A stretch of 15,142 nt of DNA from CAYTZO01 sp964442525 (GCA_964442525.1 CAYTZO010000020.1:1-15142); one strand, 5' to 3'; counted from the first letter of the stretch, positions 1 through 6,178 are shown. The notes: a model not told the origin generated them from the letters alone. Numbers and translations are program-made.

Positions 1-1094
1 GCCTGGTGAGACACCTTGTCATAGAGTTGTCCGGCGGTGATGCTAGCGACCATGCCGGAGAGCCCCACGGTCATATTAAACCAGCCAATGCTCCTTGCAC
101 GTTTGTCCGGTTGGACGAAGTCGGCGGCAAAGGCGTTCCCGACCGCGCGAAAAATTCCTTGGTAGATGCCGTAGAGCGCAAAGAGGGTAGCAATGATAAA
201 AATATTGCGTGTGAGAGCGAAGCCGAGAAGGGTGACAAAAAAAACTGCAAATGAGGAGAGCAACAGTCCTTTCCTGCCTATGGCGTCGGACAAATACCCT
301 GCCGGATAGGAAGTGAGCGCAGCTACCAGATTAAACACGGCATAGATGAAAATCGTCCAGATTAGTGGCACGCCAATGTTTCTGGTCTGCAAAATCATGA
401 ATGAGCTACTGATATTTCCGATGCCAAAGATCGCAATGATTCCAAGATACTTCCAATAAGAAGAGGGAAATCCTTGTACCTTGGTGTCGAGTTTGTATTT
501 CATTTTTACGACACCGCCTTTTTCCCGTACAAAAAGTACCATGGTAACTGCCAAAAGCCCCGGGATAAGGGCAAGATAGAATATTTGTCGAATTTCTATG
601 TTGAAATAAAAAAGGAGAAGGATAGCGAGGATCGGCCCGAGAAATGCTCCTAAGTTGTCACCAAGCCCCTCTAGTCCAAACGCTTTTCCGCGGCTCTTTT
701 CATCTGCAGACTGAGCAACGAGCGCATAGCGAGGAGCTGACCGTGTGCCGGTACCAAGTCGATCCAGAAATCTGCCAAAAAGTACTCCCTGCCAGACCGT
801 TGAGAGACCGATCAGCGGTTTGGCAAAAGCGGCAAGGGAGTAACCGACAACAGCAAGAATTTTTCTTTTACGGAGCTTATCTGAAAGCCAGCCTGAAAAT
901 CCCTGCTGGATGTACTGCGTTGCCATGGCCACTCCCTCTACCACACCGACGATGCTGCCGGGGGCTTTGAGATATTGTGTGAGAAATATGGGAAGAACCG
1001 GATAGAGCATTTCGGTCGAGATGTCGGCAAAAAGCGAAGTGAATGTCAAAAGGACGGTATCTTTGGTAAGACCCTCAAAGTATTTCCGGTTCAT
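1..1094 (-). CDS. MFS transporter, C-terminus cut by the window edge
   Basis: Major facilitator superfamily permease of the inner membrane; substrate unknown. I translated the minus strand by hand: it is open from ATG at 1094 to the window edge, giving 364 residues without a stop. Hydrophobic helices run along its length. The loop 2-3 signature appears twice, as expected for the two six-helix halves: GWLSDKLRKRK near residues 68-78 and GYLSDAIGRKG near 266-276. The segment FLDRLGTGTRSAPR (109-122) is typical of the drug/metabolite-type MFS proteins annotated only as 'MFS transporter'. An in-frame stop lies four codons before the ATG, so the start is fixed unless it is internal. No Shine-Dalgarno site precedes it (the bases before the ATG are pyrimidine-rich). 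The stop of the 62-residue membrane protein gene is 17 bp upstream, so the two are probably co-transcribed. The last portion (perhaps 20-50 residues) is missing. Confidence 0.93.
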   Translation of the reverse strand, partial: MNRKYFEGLTKDTVLLTFTSLFADISTEMLYPVLPIFLTQYLKAPGSIVGVVEGVAMATQYIQQGFSGWLSDKLRKRKILAVVGYSLAAFAKPLIGLSTVWQGVLFGRFLDRLGTGTRSAPRYALVAQSADEKSRGKAFGLEGLGDNLGAFLGPILAILLLFYFNIEIRQIFYLALIPGLLAVTMVLFVREKGGVVKMKYKLDTKVQGFPSSYWKYLGIIAIFGIGNISSSFMILQTRNIGVPLIWTIFIYAVFNLVAALTSYPAGYLSDAIGRKGLLLSSFAVFFVTLLGFALTRNIFIIATLFALYGIYQGIFRAVGNAFAADFVQPDKRARSIGWFNMTVGLSGMVASITAGQLYDKVSHQ

Positions 1095-1111
1095 GAGGTG
1101 ATACTAACACA

Positions 1112-1300
1112 TTACTGTGTTGCCGCCCAAAGATGACCAAGGACGGATAAGGTTAGCAACGCAACTCCCCAGCGAACAGGGTGAGCTCCTGCCAGTGGAT
1201 ACGTCAAAAGAAATCCGATCCCCATGCCGGCGAATAGGTGAATAACTGCGTTGGTATGCGGGTATTTGGTAAAGTACCGCACGGCGCGCTTGTAGGTCAT
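1112..1300 (-). CDS. small two-helix membrane protein (62 aa), unknown function
   Basis: Unrecognised small protein of 62 residues. A basic, aromatic N-terminus (MTYKRAVRYFTKYPHTN) is followed by two probable membrane helices, roughly residues 17-34 (NAVIHLFAGMGIGFLLTYPL) and 43-59 (RWGVALLTLSVLGHLWA), joined by a short AGAHPV turn. The reading frame is open further upstream to 1453, but the start is set at 1300 because AGGAGGTGA sits just before that ATG (1303-1311, minus strand). The extension would also run across the divergent promoter region and into ogt. It precedes the MFS gene by 17 bp and may be co-transcribed with it. I recall similar short proteins being common and unnamed in Patescibacteria, but I cannot verify this here. 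No function is proposed. Confidence 0.75.
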   Translation of the reverse strand: MTYKRAVRYFTKYPHTNAVIHLFAGMGIGFLLTYPLAGAHPVRWGVALLTLSVLGHLWAATQ

Positions 1301-1302
1301 AG

Positions 1303-1311
1303 TCACCTCCT
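1303..1311 (-). promoter_or_regulatory. strong Shine-Dalgarno site deciding the 62-aa gene start
   Basis: AGGAGGTGA on the minus strand, with the GGAGG core 5 nt from the ATG at 1300. It matches the 16S anti-SD almost fully and argues against the longer upstream reading frame. Confidence 0.8.
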
Positions 1312-1319
1312 CTCCACCT

Positions 1320-1335
1320 ACTATGGAACCATAGT
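1320..1335. promoter_or_regulatory. 16-bp perfect palindrome in the divergent gap (possible operator)
   Basis: ACTATGG-AA-CCATAGT is a 7-bp perfect inverted repeat with a 2-bp centre, in the gap between the minus-strand 62-aa gene and ogt. It starts 20 bp upstream of the 62-aa start codon. On the minus strand it would fall near the transcription start or in the 5' leader, so it could be an operator for a dimeric regulator or a small leader hairpin. No matching regulator gene is in the window. Confidence 0.4.
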
Positions 1336-1385
1336 TACATGACCGGTTCAAGAGAGGGGAAAAACAATTGTGAGCCGCATCGTCG

Positions 1386-1391
1386 TATAAT
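1386..1391 (+). promoter_or_regulatory. -10 box TATAAT for ogt
   Basis: A perfect TATAAT ends 16 nt before the ogt start codon. Transcription would start about 10 nt before the ATG, leaving no room for, and no sign of, a Shine-Dalgarno site. No good -35 hexamer is seen at 16-18 bp spacing. Confidence 0.6.
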
Positions 1392-1407
1392 AGGGTTACA
1401 GCCACCC

Positions 1408-1710
1408 ATGACATTTCGTGACCGCGTGTATCAAATAGCCAAAAAAATTCCAAGGGGGAAAGTTGCTACCTATGGCCAGCTTGCCCGGCTCAGCGGCAAA
1501 GCAGGGGCAAGCCGAGCCATAGGTTTGTTTATGAAGACAAACCCGTTCGCACCACGCGTACCCTGCCATAGAGTTGTGAGTTGGGATGGAAGCCTGACGG
1601 GATACTCAGGCACGGGCGGCGTGCAGGCCAAACGGGAGATGCTCCTTCAGGAGGGTGTATTTTTTAAGAACAATAAAGTAGATCTTCGACGATCTCAATG
1701 GGGAGGGTAA
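1408..1710 (+). CDS. ogt: methylated-DNA--[protein]-cysteine S-methyltransferase, DNA-binding domain only (MGMT/Ogt type)
   Basis: Suicide DNA-repair protein that transfers alkyl groups from O6-alkylguanine to its own Cys. The 100 residues match only the C-terminal DNA-binding/active-site domain of MGMT; the N-terminal domain of full-length Ogt/Ada-C is absent. Visible landmarks are TYGQLA (Tyr22, the base-flipping Tyr), ASRAIG (Arg36, the arginine finger of the recognition helix), and PCHRV at 52-56 with acceptor Cys53. The tail GYSGTGGVQAKREMLLQEG matches the family's GYxGG...K..LL..EG ending. Because Cys53 is kept, it is not a standard alkyltransferase-like (ATL) protein, which carries Trp there. 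The frame is open back to 1339, but ATG 1408 starts at the usual domain boundary just after a TATAAT box. The 47-aa gene follows 40 bp downstream. Confidence 0.9.
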   Translation: MTFRDRVYQIAKKIPRGKVATYGQLARLSGKAGASRAIGLFMKTNPFAPRVPCHRVVSWDGSLTGYSGTGGVQAKREMLLQEGVFFKNNKVDLRRSQWGG

Positions 1711-1735
1711 TGCGAGTTTCAGATGGAAATTCTTT

Positions 1736-1742
1736 AAGGAGG
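1736..1742 (+). promoter_or_regulatory. Shine-Dalgarno site of the 47-aa gene
   Basis: AAGGAGG ends 8 nt before the ATG at 1751. It is the main evidence that the short reading frame downstream is translated. Confidence 0.7.
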
Positions 1743-1750
1743 TTTAGCCC

Positions 1751-1894
1751 ATGATTGTTAAGCGGAAGGCCGGCTACTATGTCCTTTCAGAAAAAACCAG
1801 GAGGAATCTCGGCGGGCCGTATAAAACGCGTGAAGAGGCCGTCAAACGGCTCCGACAAGTAGAATACTTTAAGCATATTCGAAGTCACGGATAG
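1751..1894 (+). CDS. small basic protein (47 aa), unknown function
   Basis: A short gene supported by a canonical SD (AAGGAGG, 8 nt spacing) and a coherent protein. The product is rich in Lys/Arg and aromatic residues: MIVKRKAGYYVLSEKTRR, then NLGGPYKTREEAVKRLRQVE, ending YFKHIRSHG and TAG. The pattern 'K-x-GYYV-S-E...GGPY-T-EEA-KRL-QVEYFKH' resembles a family of roughly 45-60 residue uncharacterised proteins found in many bacteria and phages, recalled from general knowledge and not checked. It looks like a beta-hairpin followed by an amphipathic helix, which would suit nucleic-acid binding, but that is a guess. It lies 40 bp after ogt and ends just before the next promoter (TTGACA at 1901), so it is probably the last gene of the ogt transcript. 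Confidence 0.7.
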   Translation: MIVKRKAGYYVLSEKTRRNLGGPYKTREEAVKRLRQVEYFKHIRSHG

Positions 1895-1900
1895 GGTCAC

Positions 1901-1929
1901 TTGACAGTAGCTTTTGGTTCTTCTAGGCT
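1901..1929 (+). promoter_or_regulatory. sigma-70 type promoter for the DUF378 gene
   Basis: A consensus -35 TTGACA (1901-1906) and TAGGCT (1924-1929) are separated by exactly 17 bp. The start site would be near 1936, giving a leader of about 170 nt before the DUF378 ATG. This is the best -35 box in the window. Confidence 0.65.
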
Positions 1930-1935
1930 AGATAT

Positions 1936-2107
1936 AGGAACTTATATGACGATCTGCCCACCTCAAATAGCCTCTATCCGCTCTTGCGTAGCATTCGGCT
2001 TTTCAGTTCTATTCGAACACGCCTCATGCTGCGCGTGGTCGACGGACGCAAGAAACTGTAATATTCGAAGATTCGTAAACAGTTTCTAGCGAAGGAGGTG
2101 ATAACAG
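1936..2107 (+). promoter_or_regulatory. long foldable 5' leader of the DUF378 gene
   Basis: This 172-nt stretch holds no convincing gene. It contains a perfect 9-bp stem, AGAAACTGT (2051-2059) with ACAGTTTCT (2079-2087), around a 19-nt loop. Another 8-bp pairing joins TCTTGCGT (1982-1989) to ACGCAAGA (2046-2053) and shares three bases with the first stem. CACCTC (1959-1964) is complementary to GAGGTG within the SD (2095-2100). The hairpin ends four bases before the SD. These features suggest a regulatory leader, but no known riboswitch class was recognised. Confidence 0.4.
2092..2102 (+). promoter_or_regulatory. extended Shine-Dalgarno site of the DUF378 gene
   Basis: AAGGAGGTGAT is an 11-nt match to the 16S rRNA 3' end, 5 nt before the ATG at 2108. 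It is unusually long, which would give strong initiation unless the leader masks it. Confidence 0.8.
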
Positions 2108-2308
2108 ATGAAAATGAAAGAGCTTGATTGGGTTGCATATATTTTTATTATCCTCGGCGCGTTAAACTGGGGTCTTATTGGAGCGTTCAGATTGGATTTA
2201 GTACAAACCATCCTGGGGACGAGTCCGGGACTCGTGCAACTCGTCTATATTTTGATCGGGTTAAGCGGACTCTATTCTTTGTATAAGATGTCTTCGGCAA
2301 AGAAATAA
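2108..2308 (+). CDS. DUF378 family small membrane protein (66 aa)
   Basis: A 66-residue integral membrane protein of the DUF378 type, whose hallmark is the GALNWGLIG motif, here at residues 17-25. Two membrane helices are visible: about 8-26 (WVAYIFIILGALNWGLIGA) and about 41-60 (GLVQLVYILIGLSGLYSLYK). They are separated by a short segment RLDLVQTILGTSP and followed by a basic tail (MSSAKK). Full length for the family, which is widespread and of unknown function. It is monocistronic: its own promoter lies upstream, and a strong terminator begins 22 bp after the stop. The combination of an 11-nt SD and a long leader suggests high or regulated expression. Confidence 0.9.
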   Translation: MKMKELDWVAYIFIILGALNWGLIGAFRLDLVQTILGTSPGLVQLVYILIGLSGLYSLYKMSSAKK

Positions 2309-2329
2309 TGGGTTGACTTGATTAACAAA

Positions 2330-2369
2330 GGAAACCTCTCCGGAAGGGGGGGTTTCCATTTTTGTTTTT
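2330..2369 (+). terminator. intrinsic terminator with GNRA tetraloop
   Basis: A 12-bp stem, GGAAACCTCTCC (2330-2341) with GGGGGGGTTTCC (2346-2357), has two G-U pairs and closes on the tetraloop GGAA. It is followed by ATTTTTGTTTTT. It ends the DUF378 transcript and separates it from the suf operon. Confidence 0.88.
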
Positions 2370-2375
2370 GTGAGG

Positions 2376-2381
2376 TACTAT
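2376..2381 (+). promoter_or_regulatory. candidate -10 box of the suf operon
   Basis: TACTAT ends 7 nt before the GTG start at 2389; TATACA (2379-2384) is an overlapping alternative. A weak -35, TTTCCA (2353-2358), lies 17 bp upstream inside the 3' arm of the preceding terminator. The placement implies leaderless translation from GTG. The assignment is uncertain. Confidence 0.35.
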
Positions 2382-2388
2382 ACACTTT

Positions 2389-3084
2389 GTGGGTACGCTT
2401 CTTTTGATATTTGCTCATCCGGCAGATGCACTTGTTGCCGTCGGCGGAACCATCGCAAAATATACTCGCGCCGGTTGGTCGGCTGAGCTTGTCTGTGCTC
2501 TGGGAGATAAAGGAAGTGGGAAAGAATTCGAGTCTTCCGCTTCTCGATTGGGAGTAAGGGCCGTAACGTTCCTCGACTATGATGAGCGCAGCTTTGCCCG
2601 TCTTCCGGCAGGCGAAGCGGAAGAGGGGGTATATAAAGAAATGCTTCGCACTATCCCCGCCGTTGTTTTTACTTTTGATATGTCTGGCATGACGAACCAC
2701 CCGGATCATATCCGTATCGCCCGTTCAACGACATTTGCATTCCAAAAATATGCAGCAGAATACGAACGCCGATTTCCTGAGTCTGTCCAGCCCAAGCTCT
2801 ATTATGCCTGCCTTCCTCAAAGGAACGCACTCTATCTTCAGAAAATGGGGAAACTCTCTAAAGATGCCTACGGATTGCCCGTCAGAGGCATAGAGGACAG
2901 GGCAGTGACCACGGTTATTGATATAAAAAATTTTTTGAATGTGAAGGTGAGCGCTATTGCGGCATATCAGCAGAAGGAATACGCTTCGCCGTACCTTTTT
3001 CAACAAGAATACTTCATCTGCCGATTTGACGGAACTAAAGAAATATTTATGGGGAAATTCGATCGTGTGTCACACGGACTATGA
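2389..3084 (+). CDS. PIG-L/LmbE-like protein with degraded catalytic motif, first gene of the suf operon
   Basis: 231 residues with the PIG-L (LmbE) fold, a zinc-dependent de-N-acetylase family acting on N-acetylglucosamine-containing substrates. The usual N-terminal motif AHPDDE reads AHPADA here (residues 9-14). His10 and Asp13, which correspond to zinc ligands, remain, but the first Asp, the general base in characterised members, is Ala12 and the Glu is Ala14. The second signature is intact: SGMTNHPDH (99-107), with His104 and His107. FLDYDERSFARLP (61-73) is also family-like. The protein may be a pseudo-enzyme or have changed chemistry. GTG 2389 gives the normal family N-terminus right before the first beta-strand; no better start exists after the in-frame TGA at 2371. 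Its stop overlaps the sufC start (ATGA), implying translational coupling. A role in Fe-S assembly is unproven. Confidence 0.85.
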   Translation: MGTLLLIFAHPADALVAVGGTIAKYTRAGWSAELVCALGDKGSGKEFESSASRLGVRAVTFLDYDERSFARLPAGEAEEGVYKEMLRTIPAVVFTFDMSGMTNHPDHIRIARSTTFAFQKYAAEYERRFPESVQPKLYYACLPQRNALYLQKMGKLSKDAYGLPVRGIEDRAVTTVIDIKNFLNVKVSAIAAYQQKEYASPYLFQQEYFICRFDGTKEIFMGKFDRVSHGL

Positions 3085-3902
3085 AAAAGTCCACACTTGC
3101 CATTACCAATATTTGTGCATCGGTTGAAGGGAAACAAATACTTCGCGGCGTTTCTCTGACGGTCAAAAGCGGGCAGGTGCATGCGATTATGGGGCCCAAC
3201 GGAAGCGGGAAATCAACCCTTGCATATGTTCTTATGGGACACCCGGCATACAAAATATTAGCTACTAAATCTAAAGTACTCATAAACGCCAAAAACATTC
3301 TTCGTTTGCCGACGGAGGAACGGGCAAGGGCGGGACTATTCCTCGCTCTTCAATCTCCTATGGCCATTGCCGGAGTGAGCGCATCAAACCTGCTTCGCAC
3401 CGCATACCAGGAACTTCATGCCGCAAAGAAAAACGGCCGTCACGACATTCAGAACCCGGTTCTTGCGAGGAGATGGAAAGCCAGCGGAATGACTATTACA
3501 GATTTTGTGGACCGAGTAAATGCCTATGCTAAAACGCTTAAGATTGACGAGTCGTTTCTCAGGCGCGGCATTAACGACGGCTTTTCCGGCGGCGAGAAAA
3601 AGAAAATGGAGATGCTCCAGGCTCTTATTTTAGAGCCGAAATTTGCCATTTTTGACGAAATTGATACCGGACTTGACGTTGACGCCCTCAGGTTGGTTGC
3701 CTCGGCCATTGAAGCACTCAAGAAAAAGAGTACAGGCGTCATCATCATTACCCACTATCAACGGATCCTCAGATATATAAAACCAGACAAAGTACATATC
3801 TTCGCCGGCGGACGTATCGTAAAAAGCGGCACTGCGGGCCTCGCCAAAAAAATAGAACAGAAAGGATATTTACCATATGTCTCAGACACAGCAGATCATT
3901 GA
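3081..3902 (+). CDS. sufC: Fe-S cluster assembly ATPase SufC
   Basis: Cytosolic ABC-type ATPase that drives conformational change of the SufB-SufD scaffold. The 273 residues (family usually about 245-265) show, in order: Walker A GPNGSGKST (38-46), Q-loop Gln91 in LALQSP, signature FSGGEKKK (168-175), Walker B FAIFDEID (188-195), D-loop GLDVDAL (197-203) and H-loop His225 (ITHYQRIL). The FSGGEKK-E signature and the LALQSP and DEIDTGLD-DAL segments are characteristic of SufC rather than transport ABC proteins. A short insertion, AAKKNGRHDIQNP (114-126), lies in the helical subdomain. The start overlaps the PIG-L-like gene by 4 nt and has no clear SD, so coupled translation is likely. The 3' end overlaps sufB by 26 nt. 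Confidence 0.97.
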   Translation: MKKSTLAITNICASVEGKQILRGVSLTVKSGQVHAIMGPNGSGKSTLAYVLMGHPAYKILATKSKVLINAKNILRLPTEERARAGLFLALQSPMAIAGVSASNLLRTAYQELHAAKKNGRHDIQNPVLARRWKASGMTITDFVDRVNAYAKTLKIDESFLRRGINDGFSGGEKKKMEMLQALILEPKFAIFDEIDTGLDVDALRLVASAIEALKKKSTGVIIITHYQRILRYIKPDKVHIFAGGRIVKSGTAGLAKKIEQKGYLPYVSDTADH

Positions 3903-5277
3903 TGACCATTATAAATACGGATTTCATAAGCCGGAAAGATATGTCTATAAATCTCGAAAGGGGCTTGATAGCAAGATGGTGGATACGATCAGCGGATACA
4001 AAAATGAACCAGAGTGGATGCGGCAGTTCAGACAACGAAGTCTCACTTTCTTTGAGCGTAAAGCACTTCCCGGTTGGGGAGCGGACCTCACCGCAATAGA
4101 TTTTGACGATATTTACTACTACATAAAGCCCACGCAGAAGAAAGCAAACTCATGGAGTGATTTACCGATAGAAATTAAAGATACGTATGACAAAATCGGC
4201 ATCCCCGAGGCAGAAAAAAGATTTTTAGCCGGAGTATCGGCGCAGTACGAATCGGAAGTTGTTTACAAGAGCATCCAGGATACCCTTCGGAAAAAGGGCG
4301 TTGTGTTTTTGGATATGGACTCTGGACTTCGGGAATATCCCGAAATAGTCAAACAATACTTCGGTACGGTTATCCCGCCGGCTGATAATAAATTCGCGGC
4401 ACTTAACAGTAGTGTCTGGTCCGGCGGCTCATTTGTCTATGTGCCCAAGGGAGTACACGTTGATTTGCCGCTTCAGGCGTATTTCCGAATTAACGCAGCC
4501 AATATGGGTCAATTTGAGCGCACCCTCATTATTGCCGAAGAGGGTAGTTTTGTGCATTACGTCGAGGGGTGCACCGCGCCGGTCTACAGCACCGATTCCC
4601 TTCATGCCGCGGTTGTTGAGATTATCGTCAAGCCCCGCGCCCGCGTGCGCTACACTACGATCCAAAACTGGAGTAGTAACGTCTACAATCTCGTTACCAA
4701 GCGGGCAAGGGTTGAAGAAGAGGGGATTATGGAATGGGTGGACGGAAATCTTGGGAGCAAAATAACCATGAAGTATCCAAGCGTGTACCTCGTTGGCCGC
4801 AAGGCTCGGGGGGACGTGCTTTCGATTGCCTACGCCGGCCGTGGGCAGCACCAAGATGCGGGAGGCAAAGCAATTCATCTAGCTCCCGAGACCACGTCGC
4901 AGATTATTTCGAAATCGATAAGCCGCGGCGGAGGCAGGACATCATATCGGGGGCTCGTCCATGTTCATCCACGTGCCAATATGGCCCGAAGCAAAGTCGT
5001 GTGTGACGCATTGATTCTCGATGAAGCGAGCCGGTCAGATACCTATCCGACCATGCGGATTAATCAAAAGAATGTCACCATCGAACACGAAGCAACGGTT
5101 TCAAAAATTGGCGATGAACAGCTTTTTTATCTCCAAAGCAGAGGTATAGACAAAGCACAGGCGCAATCGATGATTGTCAACGGATTCATCGAGCCAATAG
5201 TCAAGGAGTTGCCTCTTGAATACGCAGTTGAAATGAATAGACTCATTGAATTACAAATGGAAGGTTCGGTAGGATGA
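3877..5277 (+). CDS. sufB: Fe-S cluster assembly scaffold SufB
   Basis: Core scaffold of the SufBC2D complex, on which sulfur and iron are assembled; 466 residues, full length for the family. The central region shows the SufB core (SGGSFVYVPKGVHVDLPLQAYFR split across 182-204, and SFVHYVEGCTAP near 224-235) and a beta-helix. The C-terminal active region is intact: Cys376 in KVVCDALI and His404-Glu405 in IEHEATVSKIG, at the spacing of Cys405 and His433/Glu434 in E. coli SufB. ATG 3877 lies inside the end of sufC, preceded by AAAGGA. The stop overlaps sufD (ATGA). It looks fully functional, in contrast to the shortened sufD. Confidence 0.97.
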   Translation: MSQTQQIIDDHYKYGFHKPERYVYKSRKGLDSKMVDTISGYKNEPEWMRQFRQRSLTFFERKALPGWGADLTAIDFDDIYYYIKPTQKKANSWSDLPIEIKDTYDKIGIPEAEKRFLAGVSAQYESEVVYKSIQDTLRKKGVVFLDMDSGLREYPEIVKQYFGTVIPPADNKFAALNSSVWSGGSFVYVPKGVHVDLPLQAYFRINAANMGQFERTLIIAEEGSFVHYVEGCTAPVYSTDSLHAAVVEIIVKPRARVRYTTIQNWSSNVYNLVTKRARVEEEGIMEWVDGNLGSKITMKYPSVYLVGRKARGDVLSIAYAGRGQHQDAGGKAIHLAPETTSQIISKSISRGGGRTSYRGLVHVHPRANMARSKVVCDALILDEASRSDTYPTMRINQKNVTIEHEATVSKIGDEQLFYLQSRGIDKAQAQSMIVNGFIEPIVKELPLEYAVEMNRLIELQMEGSVG

Positions 5278-5888
5278 ATACAACAATTGTTGTCGATGTC
5301 GATAAGCGCTCACAAAAGGAATATATTGTCGGCGAAAATGAATCGTTAACGCTCTCCATAATCGCATTTCATCCGCACGCGAAGGAGGCGGATTATACGG
5401 TGCGACTAAAAGGAAAGAGGGCAAAAGCAAAAATCATTGGCCTTGTTGTCGGAAATGACGAGAGCATATTTCATCTTCATACCCTTCAGATCCACGAAGC
5501 ACCGGAGACTACAAGCGAGCTCCTGGTTAAAAGCGTTCTCGCAGGGGCTGCGCAGTTTCTGTACGACGGGGCAATCCGCGTTGAACGCCCGGCGCAGAAA
5601 ACTGACGCATATCAGCGTAATGAAAACTTATTGCTTTCTGAGGGGGCGCATGCGGAAAGCAAACCGACGCTCGAAATTTTAGCCAACGACGTCCGCTGTA
5701 CTCACGGGGCAACGGTCGGCGCGATTTCAAAAGAAGAACTTTGGTATCTCGCCACCCGGGGAATATCCGGTGAGTCGGGAAAAAAACTGATTGTCGAAGG
5801 GTTTCTGGAAAGCGCACTTGAGAAAATTTCTGATACAATAGCTTCAGAAGGTGTACGGAAAAAACTATGGCAGGTTTTAGGCGGGTGA
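5274..5888 (+). CDS. sufD: short SufD-type scaffold subunit
   Basis: SufB/SufD-family protein of only 204 residues, about half the usual SufD length (roughly 400-440). It retains a shortened beta-helix (SLTLSIIAFHPHAKEADYTV near 24-43, then AKIIGLVVG) and the C-terminal motif CTHGATVGAISKEELWYLATRG at 142-163. His144 occupies the place of E. coli SufD His360, proposed to bind the nascent cluster with SufB Cys405. The N-terminal helical domain of standard SufD is missing. No stop or frameshift remnant is visible, so this is a compact form rather than a broken gene. It overlaps sufB by 4 nt (ATGA) and the Rieske gene by 22 nt. Position and retained His support the SufD role; a generic 'SufBD core' label would also be fair. 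Confidence 0.88.
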   Translation: MNTTIVVDVDKRSQKEYIVGENESLTLSIIAFHPHAKEADYTVRLKGKRAKAKIIGLVVGNDESIFHLHTLQIHEAPETTSELLVKSVLAGAAQFLYDGAIRVERPAQKTDAYQRNENLLLSEGAHAESKPTLEILANDVRCTHGATVGAISKEELWYLATRGISGESGKKLIVEGFLESALEKISDTIASEGVRKKLWQVLGG

Positions 5889-6178
5889 TTTCAGTTGCCG
5901 ATCTTGGCTCGGGACAAATAAAGACGGTTGAGGTAAGTGGAAAACGGGTGGCACTTGCCAATGTCAACGGTCAGTTTTTTGCCATTGATGACGCCTGTAC
6001 GCACGCGGAGTGTTCGCTGGGGACCGAAGGATTCCTCGACGGAAGCATCGTTACCTGTGGGTGCCACGGTTCAACGTTTGATGTAAAAAGCGGGAGGGTT
6101 CTCTCACTGCCTGCACCCACTGACGTATCCTCATACGAAACAAAAGTAGAAAACGGGGACGTGTACATAAAGCTCTAG
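5867..6178 (+). CDS. Rieske [2Fe-2S] ferredoxin-like protein
   Basis: A 103-residue soluble Rieske protein of the NirD/BphF type (the small ferredoxin component of non-heme dioxygenases). The two cluster loops are complete: Cys44-Thr-His46 in DDACTHAECSLG and Cys64-Gly-Cys-His67 in TCGCHGSTFD, 17 residues apart. They provide the Cys2His2 ligands of a Rieske cluster. Strand segments such as RVALANVNGQFFAIDD precede the first loop, and the ending SYETKVENGDVYIKL is typical. No oxygenase gene is nearby. A Rieske gene within suf operons is known in Actinobacteria (for example between sufD and sufC in Streptomyces-type clusters), so the context is natural, although its exact role is not established. 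It overlaps sufD by 22 nt, and sufS starts 2 bp after its stop. Confidence 0.95.
   Translation: MAGFRRVISVADLGSGQIKTVEVSGKRVALANVNGQFFAIDDACTHAECSLGTEGFLDGSIVTCGCHGSTFDVKSGRVLSLPAPTDVSSYETKVENGDVYIKL

Noticed and set aside
6..970. Plus-strand open frames 6-254 and 644-970
   Set aside because: They lie antisense within the clear minus-strand MFS transporter gene and have no protein-like pattern.
1339..1407. Earlier start for the alkyltransferase
   Set aside because: The added residues are not MGMT-like, and the TATAAT at 1386-1391 would lie inside the gene.
1301..1453. N-terminal extension of the 62-aa membrane protein to a 113-aa protein
   Set aside because: The extension crosses the divergent promoter region and overlaps ogt, while a near-perfect SD marks the start at 1300.
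1901..2089. 62-aa leader reading frame from a TTG codon
   Set aside because: Its start is the -35 box itself, there is no SD, and the Cys/Ser-rich product looks like non-coding sequence.
2272..2709. 145-aa minus-strand frame across the terminator and the PIG-L-like gene
   Set aside because: It is antisense to a recognised gene and spans a strong terminator hairpin; no family resemblance.
5831..5839. TGATACAAT extended -10-like sequence near the end of sufD, upstream of the Rieske gene
   Set aside because: It lies 27 nt before the start with no -35 and falls in conserved coding frame; overlapping genes argue for one transcript. An internal promoter remains possible but is unsupported.
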